Source: Eutypa lata (lineage: Eukaryota; Ascomycota; Sordariomycetes; Xylariales; Diatrypaceae). From it: 64,000 bases of DNA. The notes under the pieces are model-generated. The model worked only from the letters and a program-made list of their open reading frames with translations, did not search any database and was not told where the DNA came from. The translations under genes were made by a program, and so were the position numbers. The stretch is from the NCBI GenBank assembly GCA_022661535.1, contig JAKULF010000012.1:868001-932000 (forward strand). Reading direction: 5' to 3'. Positions 1-10,497 of this stretch are shown here, one piece after another; within the stretch, counting starts at the first letter, position 1, and the number at the start of each line of letters is the position of its first letter.

Positions 1-3000
1 AAAAATACGTTAAAACTTTTTAATTTATTTTTCTTTTATAAAATTTATTAAAATTCTTTATAATACTTTATATTATAAAATTTCTTATTAATTTAAATAA
101 ATAATTTTAAGTTTAATTTAATAATTATAATTAATAATTATTAAATCTTTAAAATTCTTTTAATTTCTTTTACTTTTAAACTTATTTATTATTACTTTTT
201 AATTTTTTATTTTAATTATTTTTTTTTTAATTTTTTTTTATTTTTATCTTTTATTTTTCTTTTTATTATAATTTAAAATCTTTACTTTTTATTATCTTTT
301 AATATTAACTTTTTTACTTCGTTTAATTTTAATCTTTTATAATTTTTTAATTATAACTTTTTAACTTCGTTTAATTTTTACTTTTTACTTTTTTTTACTT
401 TAATTTTTATATCGAAATTATAATAATTAAATTTTAAAAATTATAAATATTTATAATTTTAAAAAATAATTTTTAATATAAAACTTTTTTAAACGTATAA
501 AATAATATTAATATTAAGCTTTAAGTTAATAAAAACGTTTAAAAAACTTTAATTTAAATCGTAAATAAAAATATTAATAAGTTTATTAAAAATTAAATTA
601 AAAATATTAAAAATAAAAGTTATCGTTAAAGCGTAAATTAATTCTTTAATAAAAATAACTTTATATTTATTATTTAAATTATAAATATTAAATACTTTTA
701 AAAATTAATTTTTAAAAAATATTCGTTTAAAATTAAAAATTATTATAAAATTTATAATTATTTCATTAAAATTAAACTTAACGTTAAAATTTTAAAAATT
801 AAACTTTATACTTTACTTTATAATATTTTTTAAATTATTTATAAATAAAAAATCAAAATTTAATTTAAAGTTATAAATCTTTAATAATTAATTTAATTAT
901 TAAATATTATTTTATTTAAAACGATTCGTATTTATAATAATAATTAAAAAAGTTTAAAAACTTTTTTCGTATAAATATTATATTTAATTAACTTTTATAA
1001 TTTCGTTTAATTAATAAACGAAATTTAAACTTTATTAAAGTTTTAAAATTAATATTTTTAACTTTAATTTAACTTTAATTACTTTTTTAAAAGTTTTATT
1101 ATCGTTGCTTTTTTTTTTATAATATTAACGATTAATTTAAATTTAAAAAAAAAAAAAAAACGTTTTAAAAATATAATAATAAAACGCTTAAAAAGTTTAA
1201 AAAGAAAAGATTTAATAAGCCTTTTTAACGAATTTTAATATCGATAACGAGATTTTATAAAGCTTAATTTTAAAAGAATTATTTTAATTTATTTTTACTT
1301 TAACTTTTTAAATTAATTTTATTTTATTCGTTATAATAAAAACTTTATATTTATATTTTAAAACTATCGTTAAAAAATTTAATAATATAATTTATATCGT
1401 AATTAATCTTTTTTTTTTTTAAGTTTTTTTAATTATTATTATTTAATTTAAAATTCTTCGTATTATTTTTAATAAAGTTTTAAACTTAAATTTAAATATT
1501 TTTTTTAATTTTATTTTAAAAAAATTAAATATTATTAACGATTTTATATTAAAAGCTTTTAAGAAAAAACTTAAAGTTATTATAATTCTTTTAGCTTTTA
1601 ATTTATTTAAAGCTTTTATAACATTTTTGCTTTTTTTTAAAATTATTAAAAAAAATCTTTTTTAATTAAATTTATTAAAAGATGTTTTTAATAAAAAATA
1701 AATTATTATTTAAGGTTTTTAATCGCTTAAGCTTATTAATTTAAATATAATTATAAATATTATTACGATTATTTTTAATATTAATATTAAACTTATAATT
1801 AAGTTTATTTTACTTTTTACGAATTTTTATAAAAATAAAATTAAAAACTTTATTATTATTAAAAATAACGAAAAATCGATTACTTTTTAACTTTTAAATT
1901 TACTTTAAAAAGTTCTTTAAAATCTTTATATTAAATTCGAAAAGTTATAAAAAATATTAATCGAAAAGTCGTTTTTAACTTTTAATAAAACGTTAAAAGT
2001 TTTTTTTATTAATTTTAATATTAAGTTTTTATAATTTATAAATTTAAATTATATAATAAATTATATTATTTAATACTTTAAAAGCGTCGAAAGTTATATT
2101 TAAGTTTTTAATAAAAATATATATAACGTTTTAATTATTAATTAAAAAACATTATTTAAAATTAAATATATTAACGTAAATATAAAGTTTTAATTTTAAA
2201 AATTAAAACATTTTATTATTAAATTTTTCGATCGAAAATTTAATAAGTTTTTTTTTAAAATCGTTAATTAAAAGTATTTTATTATTTTAAAATATATTAT
2301 TTATTATAAAGTTCGATTAAATATTCGTTAAACTTTTCGATAAAAAAAAGTTTTTTTAAAAGCTTTTTCGTTTTTAAAAAAATTTTAATTATTTTTTTTT
2401 AAAAAATTATTTAATTTTTTTTTTATAATTATTTTTTCGTTTTTATTTATAATTTATAAAAAAAAATTTTTTAATTTTTTTTTATTTTTTTTTTTTTAAT
2501 CGATTTAATAATTTAAGATAATAAATTTTAAACTTATAAAAAGCTTTAAAAAAAGCTTATAAAAAGCTTAAAAATAAACGCTTTTATTTCGAAAAAAGTA
2601 ATTAATATAAATTAATATCTTTTAAAAAAAGTTTTATAAAAGCTTTATTTCTTTTTTTATATATTAATATAATAAAGAATAATTATTAACTTTATATATT
2701 AAATCTTTCGTTGCTTTTATAACTTAAAGTATAATAATATAAGCTTTATTATAATTTTAATTATATTATCGTTATTATATATTTTTTTTAACGTTATTAA
2801 TAATATTTATATAAAATTAATATATAATTAATATTTTAAAATTATTTTTAATTAAATTTAAATTTAATATAATTAATTAATAAAAATTTACGTTAAATTA
2901 TTAAAAAAAATAAACGTTTATAAATTTAATATTATATTTTTTAATTTTAAAACGAAATTTAAAAAAATTATTATTAAAATTATAATATATATATAATAAT

Positions 3001-4650
3001 AAATATATATCTTTTATATTAATAAAAACGTTATTTTTATTTTTATTAAAAATAAAAAAAAAACTTTAAAAAAACTTAATAATAATAATAATAAAAATTA
3101 TTTTTAAAAATATATATTTAATAAAAATATTAATTTTTTTATTCGAAAATAAATTCGCGAATTTAATAATTAAAATTAATATATTATTATTAAATCTTTA
3201 AGTATTTTTTTCGATAATGTTTTTTAAATTAAAAAAAATATTTTACGTTATTAAAAATATATTATTTATTTAAAAACGAAAATTAATTTTAAAAATATTT
3301 AATAATTTATAATTAATAATTTTAATATAATTTAAAAAGTTATTATAAATTATTTTAAAAAATATTATATATTTTTTAAATATAAATAAATTAATTATTT
3401 TATTTCGTAATATTAAAATTATAATATTTATATTATTATTTTCGTTAAATTAAATTATAAAAACTTTAAAAGTTATTTATTAAATAATTATAATAATTTA
3501 TTTATAATTATTAAAAGCTTTAAATATATAATTATAAAAATAAAAAATAATTATTATAATATTATTAATAAAAAAACATTTAAATATAAATAATTTATTT
3601 TAATTATTAATAATTTAAAAAACTTATTATAATATATTTATATAAAATATTTAATTTATTAAAAATAAAATATTAAAAAATAAAAGCTTATATATCTTTT
3701 TATATTTAACTTTTTTTACGTTTTTTTTAATTTTATTTTTTAAATAATTATTTTTTTAAAAAATAATATAATTTATTATATATTTTTAAAATTTTAAAAA
3801 ATATTAAAATATTAAAAAAAAAATTAAAAATAATAAAATTATAAATTATAAACGTTAATATATATTAATTAATAAATAAAAACTTTTTAAAAAAAATATT
3901 AATATTATTAATTAAAAAACTTTATATTTAATAACTTCGTAAACGATTTTATAATAATATTATTATATTATTTTAAACTTTTTAAATTTAATATTATTAA
4001 TAATAACTGTATTTATTAATACGTTATATTTCTTTTAATTAAAAAGTAATTAATTTTAATTTAAATAATAATTTTTTATTTTATAAAATATAAAAAAAAT
4101 CGTAACGATTTATAATTATTTTAATAATAAAAAAAATTATAAATATAATAAAATATTAATATTTTAAATAATAATATTTAAAATAATAATTATAATAACG
4201 TTTATAATAATATTTATAATAATATTTATAAAAATATTTATAAAAAATTTATAATAACTTTATTTACGTTAATTTTTATATAAAAAAATATAAATATTTT
4301 TTTATAATAATAATAAAATTTAATTTTTTAATAAATAATTTAAATTATAAAACGATAATATATTATATTTAATATTAAAAATTTAATTACTTTAAAATTT
4401 AAAAATTAATAAAATATTAACGATATTTTTAATAAAAAAGTTATTAATTTAATTAAAAATTAAATATTATATTTATTATAAACGTTATAAATATAAAAAA
4501 AACGATAAAAAAAATTTATATAATAAATAATATAAATAATATTAAAAATTAAATTATTTATTAATAAAAATAATCGTTTTATATAATAATTATATAAATA
4601 TATATAAGTAAATCTTTATTTTTAATTAACCATTAATAAATTAAATAATA
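1..4650. repeat. RIP-degraded AT-rich repeat block
   Basis: The block is almost entirely A and T; lines counted by eye are about 5-10% G+C. The remaining C and G sit mostly in CpG, CpT and ApG. CpA/TpG and CpC/GpG are nearly absent; only about a dozen CpA or TpG were seen in 4.6 kb. This is the outcome expected of saturating repeat-induced point mutation, a fungal defence that converts C to T (mainly at CpA) in duplicated DNA. No reading frame survives in any frame. It is probably one or more dead transposons, possibly at the edge of a heterochromatic, centromeric or subtelomeric domain, because it runs off the left end. The element family cannot be named. Confidence 0.88.
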
Positions 4651-5261
4651 ACTATTATAAAAATATAACCCAAGAAATTATAACGCGACTAAAGTAGCTC
4701 TTTAAGAGCTAAGGTAGCGCTTGCTATAATGTTGCATGTGCTTCATTCGTTAACTAACATTATTAACTAAACCTTCTAAGTAACCTGCTAACTAACCTAA
4801 CTGCAGTTGCAACATTGAAACTCAGCCTGGCCAAGGTGGATACAGTGCTACCTCATAAGGTTAGGCAGCAGGTATGCCCCCTACATGAATGTATCTAGTT
4901 AGGACCTCCCTACATAAGCAGGAGGTAAGTACGAATACATGGATGTATATTACACTTAAAGCAATATTGATAGCATACGAAATTGTCCAAGGCTGAACTT
5001 CAAAGTCACAAGCTCTAGGTCACCGGCGTTGCAACAGATTTGTGTTCCCGTCTCTTATATTAAATGCGGTTGCTACTTACATAGTTATGTGTCACTGGTA
5101 ACTTACACTCGTACAATGTCATGTTCAACTAATTTATTTCCGATAGAAACGGCTAGGAAACACTTGGGTTTAGTCGTGTTACGTCATCTCCGATCTAGGG
5201 GAATCGCAATATCGATGAGGCCTGAGGTGATCCCTATCTACATGGGAAATCAGATACCATA
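4651..5261. other. Transition from RIP block to normal DNA
   Basis: Base composition changes from under 10% G+C to ordinary within about 60 bases around 4620-4680. Just inside the boundary, 4696-4710 is a near-perfect palindrome (AGCTCTT-T-AAGAGCT, 7-bp arms), followed by an AGCGCT motif. Read on the minus strand from about 4735, the sequence begins TGCAACATTATAG, which could be the end of the dead element; this is inference. No gene is seen. Confidence 0.5.
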
Positions 5262-5849
5262 CTACTTGAGCTTTTCACGTCTAGTTCTGCCCTGCACGCC
5301 GGGAACATAATCATGAACGAGTTCTTCGCCCTTCTTGATATCCCGCAAGCTGACGAATATCTCCTGCTCTTTCTCGGCGTCCCAGGTGCGAGCGACATTC
5401 GGGGTGTCAGAATGATTGAAGAGCGACCCCGTCAGCAGGAGGATGCCGATCTGGCAATTGGTGCCAGTCACGCCGAAAGAGTTCGTGGACATGATGCCCG
5501 AGAAGATGTCTAGCAGCCGGTGTAGCGGGATGTCCTGCCGCAAGGAGAACGGCCTCTCCTGGGGGTGCGCGTTATGGAGGAGTGGGACGGCCTCGATAGC
5601 CTTCTGCGGTAAGAGAAGGAAGAGAAGAAAGTTACTTGAATCGATCGGGGCCACGAGAACCGGCGTCTCCCGGAGAACCACCTCGCCGGCCGCGATATCC
5701 CGACTCGCTATGATGCCGCGCCCCTTGCCCTCGATCGTGACGATCTGGTACGCGGCGCCGAACGGCGTGCGCATGAAGTCGCTGGGCCCCACGGATCCCT
5801 CGATGTATGCCTCCCATGAGCGATTAATGCTCCGGTAAACCGCTCGCAT
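5262..5849 (-). CDS. SET-domain protein, probably truncated or disrupted
   Basis: The 195-residue product carries a recognisable SET fold: GKGRGIIASRDI near the start (the entry strand), NSFGV and LFNHSDTPN in the middle (the N-H-S-x-x-PN core that binds S-adenosylmethionine) and KGEELVHDYVPG at the end (the closing tyrosine). SET proteins of this size methylate lysines on histones or other proteins; the substrate is unknown. The start is the first ATG of this frame; the frame stays open upstream to 6029 without an ATG. A more protein-like 65-codon ORF at 5863-6060 lies in another frame and no intron joins them, suggesting a frameshift. The C-terminus stops right after RREKLK, where relatives continue into a cysteine-rich tail; in-frame TAG and TGA follow closely. 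It may be a decaying gene beside the RIP block. Confidence 0.6.
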   Translation of the reverse strand: MRAVYRSINRSWEAYIEGSVGPSDFMRTPFGAAYQIVTIEGKGRGIIASRDIAAGEVVLRETPVLVAPIDSSNFLLFLLLPQKAIEAVPLLHNAHPQERPFSLRQDIPLHRLLDIFSGIMSTNSFGVTGTNCQIGILLLTGSLFNHSDTPNVARTWDAEKEQEIFVSLRDIKKGEELVHDYVPGVQGRTRREKLK

Positions 5850-7010
5850 GACCACATCGGGCTCAGTACTGAGGTCCGCTCGTAGAGATAAAAGGGATGA
5901 GTCGGCTGCGCAGCTCCGAGGGCTTGGGGCGCTTTTTGAAAGGCTCCAAGCCCTGTATTTCGGGAGGAAATGGCTGAGGGAAGCTCTGGTTGATGAGAGT
6001 CTGTTGAGACTCAGTAAGCCCGTAAGGTTCTAGATCAGAAGTCATTGTTGCGCGAGTCATGCTCTGTGTAGTATGTAGTAGGTTGGATTTTTAGCTAAAA
6101 CTTACCTTCGGTTTTCAGTAGATGATAGCGAAGCATATTTATATACTAATGCACAGCGTATCTCTCACCGACAGTCCTGTACGGTATAGTTGCCTTGTAC
6201 GCATAGAATGCAGATACTAGTACTGCCATTTTCAGCAAACCCTTCGCTATATACGTATGTGCCATATCTGTGATGAGGTAACTTGGAATCCATAGGTATG
6301 AACCTAGACTACGCTAGCTGGGAACTCTTGAAGACTATAAAAAACCGTGAATATTGTTCTATTTCCCTTCCTGCCCTTTTTATATCGAAAGGTCGTTATA
6401 AGACAAATTTAACCATAAGACATAAGTGAGAGGTAACATAGGTATGTGATAAACTCAGCTATGCCATGCATGAAGGCCTCTGAGGTACTTGAGACACTCT
6501 TGTCCTACGTGTATGGAGTAACTTAGATAAAATGACCATATTCACAATGTCTCCTACGACCGATCTTTAATTACCAACGTTGTTGGCGTGGTTCTCAAAA
6601 CTGTTGTAAGCTTTAAGCGTGTAACTACATTGAAAGTAGAAGTCCTAGAGTCTCTACATGGCGAGGTACATATACATACTAATAAATCAAATAGATCGTC
6701 GTAAACAATGTATAATTCACAAGACATATAACATTTCACTAATCTGCATTACGTTTGCTACATATCTTAATTAATAGTAGGCTATGATCAGTGATGAAAG
6801 AAAGTTTGTCATACATAGCTTCTCTCCCGATTCGGTATCATGATGTCATACTTCATCATACCCCGTTCATACCATTGCCGATTTCACAAGCATCATACAT
6901 ATGAGAATGAACCACATACTTATGTCACCCTAAAATAACTTACTCAAGTCAAATTACATTGTGAATACTCTCTAAAGAACAAGTCGTGCTCACTTCATAT
7001 AACAATCACG
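5850..7010. other. Intergenic, including a possible 5' exon at 5863-6060 (-)
   Basis: Positions 6060-5863 (minus) encode 65 residues starting MTRATMTSDLEPYGLTESQQ, with a composition that looks coding. It could be the original N-terminus of the SET gene, but its frame differs and no GT..AG pair of reasonable length connects the two. From 6061 to 7010 nothing gene-like is seen; the stretch just before 7011 is the promoter of the next gene. Confidence 0.4.
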
Positions 7011-7841
7011 ATGGTAGCAATTCGTATTAGCAACTCGCTCAACGCCCTACGCGCCACCCGCGCCCGAGCAGCTCCCCAGACCTACCGCACGTTTGCCACA
7101 ACACCGCGCTTCTATTACGCGCAACAGGGCTATGGTGATGGCAAGGGAAATCCACAAGCAGAGGACCCCCAGAAGCAACCGGGCGCCACGGAAGCCCAAA
7201 GTTCGCTAGAGCACCCCGGCCCCGACCCGCCCGATGTCGGTAAGGGCACTGGAGCCGGACCGACCAAGGCAGCCTTCACCGAGACCTTGAAGAAAGCAGG
7301 CTCGCCCGAAGACGCCAGCGCAGAGTCTGGGGGTTCCAGGTCGAAGGAGGCAACAGAGACGGGCAGCTCGCCGACCGGCGGCGACATCGCAAACAGCGAG
7401 AGCCAACAGGGGGGCGGTGGGTCCTCTTCCGGCTCTGCTGCAGGGTTCGGGGCGGGCTCGACCACGGGCGGGACGCCGAAGGACACATCGACAGCAAACG
7501 CTGCTTCTCGGCGCGGCGGTGAAGCGCTCAAGGGACCGCAGGGCGATGGGACGCCGAGCCCGAAGATCCACAACCAGTCTGTGCCGGGCGTCAGACAGGG
7601 CCTCAACGAGGAACAGAAGCAGGAAGTCGAGCAGCACAATCGGGAGTTTGAAAAGCGGTACGATCGCGGCAACGAAGCTCCCGATGATAAGGTGGACAAG
7701 AACTATTGGAGTGGACAGTAAGTCCCAAATCTGCGTGATCCGCGCTTTTACATCTTTTCCTACTAGTTACTAATAGATGTTTGCAGTGGTGGCGTGAAGC
7801 AGGGCCAGCAGCAGGGTCGGACTGGCAATGAAACCGACTAG
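7011..7841 (+). CDS. Conserved hypothetical protein, putative mitochondrial
   Basis: Two exons, 7011-7717 and 7787-7841, encode 253 residues. The 69-nt intron has a GTAAGT donor, a TTACTAAT branch region and a TTTGCAG acceptor; splicing changes the unspliced ending WSGQ-stop to WSGHGGVKQGQQQG and on to a stop at 7841. The N-terminus is basic and lacks acids for about 40 residues (ATG at 7011, then RTFATTPRFYYAQQ), which is typical of a mitochondrial targeting sequence. The rest is rich in Gly, Ser, Pro, Glu and Lys and probably disordered (about 45-200), ending in a charged helix-like part (about 200-235). I recognise it as a type of conserved fungal protein but know no assigned function. No catalytic motif is visible. 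Confidence 0.82.
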
Positions 7842-8303
7842 AACGCATGAACATGATCATGAAAGCGCTCGTGGCGGACTACCGATGCGTTTCTCTGCGC
7901 CTGTAATATTCCTGTACTTGTAGTAATAAACTTCATAAAATAGAGATCTGATCGAAAAAGGAGTTTGACACAGAGTCCACAAATATGCATTGAAGGAAAT
8001 ATACGAAGTATATCAACTCGTTTACATATAGTGTACGGGTTTTCAAAGCTCAAAGTTTGAATAATGCTAAGAAAGAGGTGACCCCTTCGGCTCGACAAGC
8101 TGCGGAGCTGGGCGGTTAATTGCATGAACCTCTTACATGCATATATAATCCACCACAACGTCATGTTAAACGGAATGTTGAACGGCCTTTGACCTTAGCT
8201 ACAGCTATAGTTAAACCTTGCATCTCTGCCCGCCAAAACCTAAATTCACACTTATAGACAGGCCAACCATCCATGGATCCTGAATCCAACAACACCGTAT
8301 TCA
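7842..8303. other. Intergenic
   Basis: This is the 3' flank of the putative mitochondrial protein and the promoter of the next plus-strand gene. An ATG at 8273 precedes the chosen start at 8304 but is out of frame and could act as a short upstream ORF. Nothing else is seen. Confidence 0.5.
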
Positions 8304-10025
8304 ATGGCGGCGGATGAGGACCAGCTGTTGTTGTTACGCAAGGTCCACGGCCTCGGCGACCTAGACCTAGCCGCCCTCCTCAGTCTGATCGCCCGCGAGC
8401 ACTGCATCGTCGGCACCGAGACCCCTGCCCTCGACGATCTTGTCGCCGAGCTCCGTCTCGTCGCCTCCCGCACCTTCGGCCTCGAGTCCGCCGTTGTCGA
8501 TTGCACGCCCCTCACCACCCTCGACGACCTCGCTTCCGCCATTCTAGTCCAACAGCAGCAACAACCCCCACCGCCGTCGCAGCAGTCACAAGCGCCTCCG
8601 CGCTCAGCTTCCACTTCGCCGCTCGTGCCTAGATCAAAAACGGATTCGTATTTCCACCCGCACCACCACCAGAACCATCACCATCATCACCATAATGGTA
8701 GAAGACATGGGAGTACAAGTGCCGGCGGTCCCGCGAACAACGACGCGTCAGTATCGTCGACGCATGGCGGTCAAGCACAACCATCACCGCTCCGCACGCT
8801 AGCCCCCATCCCTGCGGCGGCCGCCGCAGCATCCCCGCGTCTCGGTTACGGCTACGGCCACAACTACAACGGCGCAGGTAGCGGGGGAGGGAGGAGTAAG
8901 ACACCGTCCACCCCACACATCGCGAACGTCATCATAGCGAAGAACCTCGGTGCGGCGCCCAAGGCCGTGCAGATCCAGTGTCTAGAACTCCTGCGGACGC
9001 GGCGCCTCTTCACACGGACTAGTGTGCAGACGGCACCTAAGCAGTTCCTGTTCGTGGCGGTCTTGGGCAGCATGGGCAGCAGTACCCAGGAAGGAGGAGG
9101 GGGTGGTGGTGGACCAAACAGCATCGCAGGTCGGCTGACGCCTCATTTCAACGATCACTTCTATATCGCGCACTGGCACGATCCTGTTGAGGATGGGTTC
9201 CCACACCTCGAGGGAGACGACGGGGATGAAGAAGAAAGAGGGGAAGAGGAAGAGCAAGAGCGGGGAATTGGCGGCGGCGGTGATTATGACGAGTACGGAG
9301 ATGGGAACGACAGCGTGCGAGCCGACACGGCAAGTTTCGAGAGCGCCGAGAGCGTAATCCGGCGCAGCGTGGCTGGGACCCCGAGGATCGACTTCTCCGG
9401 CGCCGCCGCCGCCAGCGCGAAGGAACGCAACAACACGTCCCGGGGGGGCAGCAGCCGCCACCGATCTACTACTATCACTAGCGGGGGATACCGTGAGGAC
9501 AATGACGGCAACAAAAACAACAACACGTTCGACACCGATAACGAAGACCAGCAACAACAGCAGCAATCCCCTCCTTTGCTCAGCGAGCACGACATCGCGA
9601 CGCTCGCCCTCGCCACCTGCAAGGTCGCCGTCGACGTCGAGGTCCTCCGGTACGAGATGAACGTGGTGTCGTTCCTGCGGCTGCACCGGGCGGTAGCCGT
9701 TACGGGCGCAACCGGTCCTAGTGGTAGTAGTGGAGGAGGGGGAGGCGGTGGTGTAGGCAGCGTGACGCCGACCTCGACCAAGCACCTGCAGCAGCTGGTG
9801 CGATCCCTAGCGGTGCTGCACGGTCTCGCCTACGCGACGCCCGCCCTCGTCGGCCTCGCCGTTCGCAAGGCGTACCTGCACCGGATACGGGTCCTCGGCA
9901 GTGTGGAGCGCGAGCGCAGCATGCAGTGGGGCAGCGACCGGGCTGCCGTGGTGGCCCTGCTGGATGGTGTGGGTGCTGAGGAGGTTATTGATGAAGTTTT
10001 GGGGGCTGTGGATGCGCCGTTGTGA
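8304..10025 (+). CDS. Magnesium-chelatase-like (degenerate AAA+) fungal protein
   Basis: An intronless gene of 573 residues. Conserved blocks are separated by low-complexity inserts: an N-terminal helical block (about 1-85, LLRKVHGLGDLDLAALLSLI), a block at about 204-255 (ANVIIAKNLGAAPKAVQIQC and on to APKQFLFVAVLGSM), RLTPHFNDHFYIAHWHDP near 290-310, and a C-terminal helical region (about 435-573). This order matches fungal proteins annotated as magnesium chelatases, related to the AAA+ subunit BchI/ChlI. The P-loop lysine motif is not seen (GTETPALDD occupies the place) and the Walker-B acidic pair reads IAKN, so ATPase activity is doubtful. Inserts include poly-Gln, a run rich in His (about 113-130), poly-Gly and an acidic stretch (about 303-325). 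Fungi make no chlorophyll, so the role is unknown; a scaffolding or regulatory role is inference. Confidence 0.72.
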   Translation: MAADEDQLLLLRKVHGLGDLDLAALLSLIAREHCIVGTETPALDDLVAELRLVASRTFGLESAVVDCTPLTTLDDLASAILVQQQQQPPPPSQQSQAPPRSASTSPLVPRSKTDSYFHPHHHQNHHHHHHNGRRHGSTSAGGPANNDASVSSTHGGQAQPSPLRTLAPIPAAAAAASPRLGYGYGHNYNGAGSGGGRSKTPSTPHIANVIIAKNLGAAPKAVQIQCLELLRTRRLFTRTSVQTAPKQFLFVAVLGSMGSSTQEGGGGGGGPNSIAGRLTPHFNDHFYIAHWHDPVEDGFPHLEGDDGDEEERGEEEEQERGIGGGGDYDEYGDGNDSVRADTASFESAESVIRRSVAGTPRIDFSGAAAASAKERNNTSRGGSSRHRSTTITSGGYREDNDGNKNNNTFDTDNEDQQQQQQSPPLLSEHDIATLALATCKVAVDVEVLRYEMNVVSFLRLHRAVAVTGATGPSGSSGGGGGGGVGSVTPTSTKHLQQLVRSLAVLHGLAYATPALVGLAVRKAYLHRIRVLGSVERERSMQWGSDRAAVVALLDGVGAEEVIDEVLGAVDAPL

Positions 10026-10497
10026 AGGGAAGACAGAAAAAAGAAAAGCAAGGGGGATTGGCGTTGCTGGGAGTGTGTGTATGTATATAGATGGAGAGAG
10101 GGGGAGGGGAGGGAGAGAGGAGAAAAAAGATTGTTAGCGTTAGTTTGATACATATAGATACCCCTTTTGTGTTTACCATACGTACGTAACGTATATCAGG
10201 GAGAAGGCGAGAATTAATATAATAGTTAATATGAAATATATTATAGTGGCCGAATTTCAAAGTGACTTGAAAAACATATGTTATTAAGCACATAAATACG
10301 TCTATATATATATCGACTCGTTCCTCATATTCATAGCATCTCCTATAATCCATCCGTTGCTCAATGCTTGCTATGTCACTCACTACGTAGCTCATCTAGG
10401 GGGGGAACAAATCATTACGCCTTAACTAAGCAGCACCATCACATCGACATGTAACCAAACCAAACCAAACCAAACAACGACCGAACCCCCTACCTAT
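10026..10497. other. Intergenic between convergent genes
   Basis: This is the shared 3' region of two convergent genes. It holds a purine-rich run at 10088-10130 and a short CAAAC repeat near 10454-10475. No gene is seen. Confidence 0.5.

Noticed and set aside
5029..5310. 93-codon plus-strand frame at the RIP boundary
   Set aside because: It overlaps the 3' end of the SET gene antisense and has no recognisable domain.
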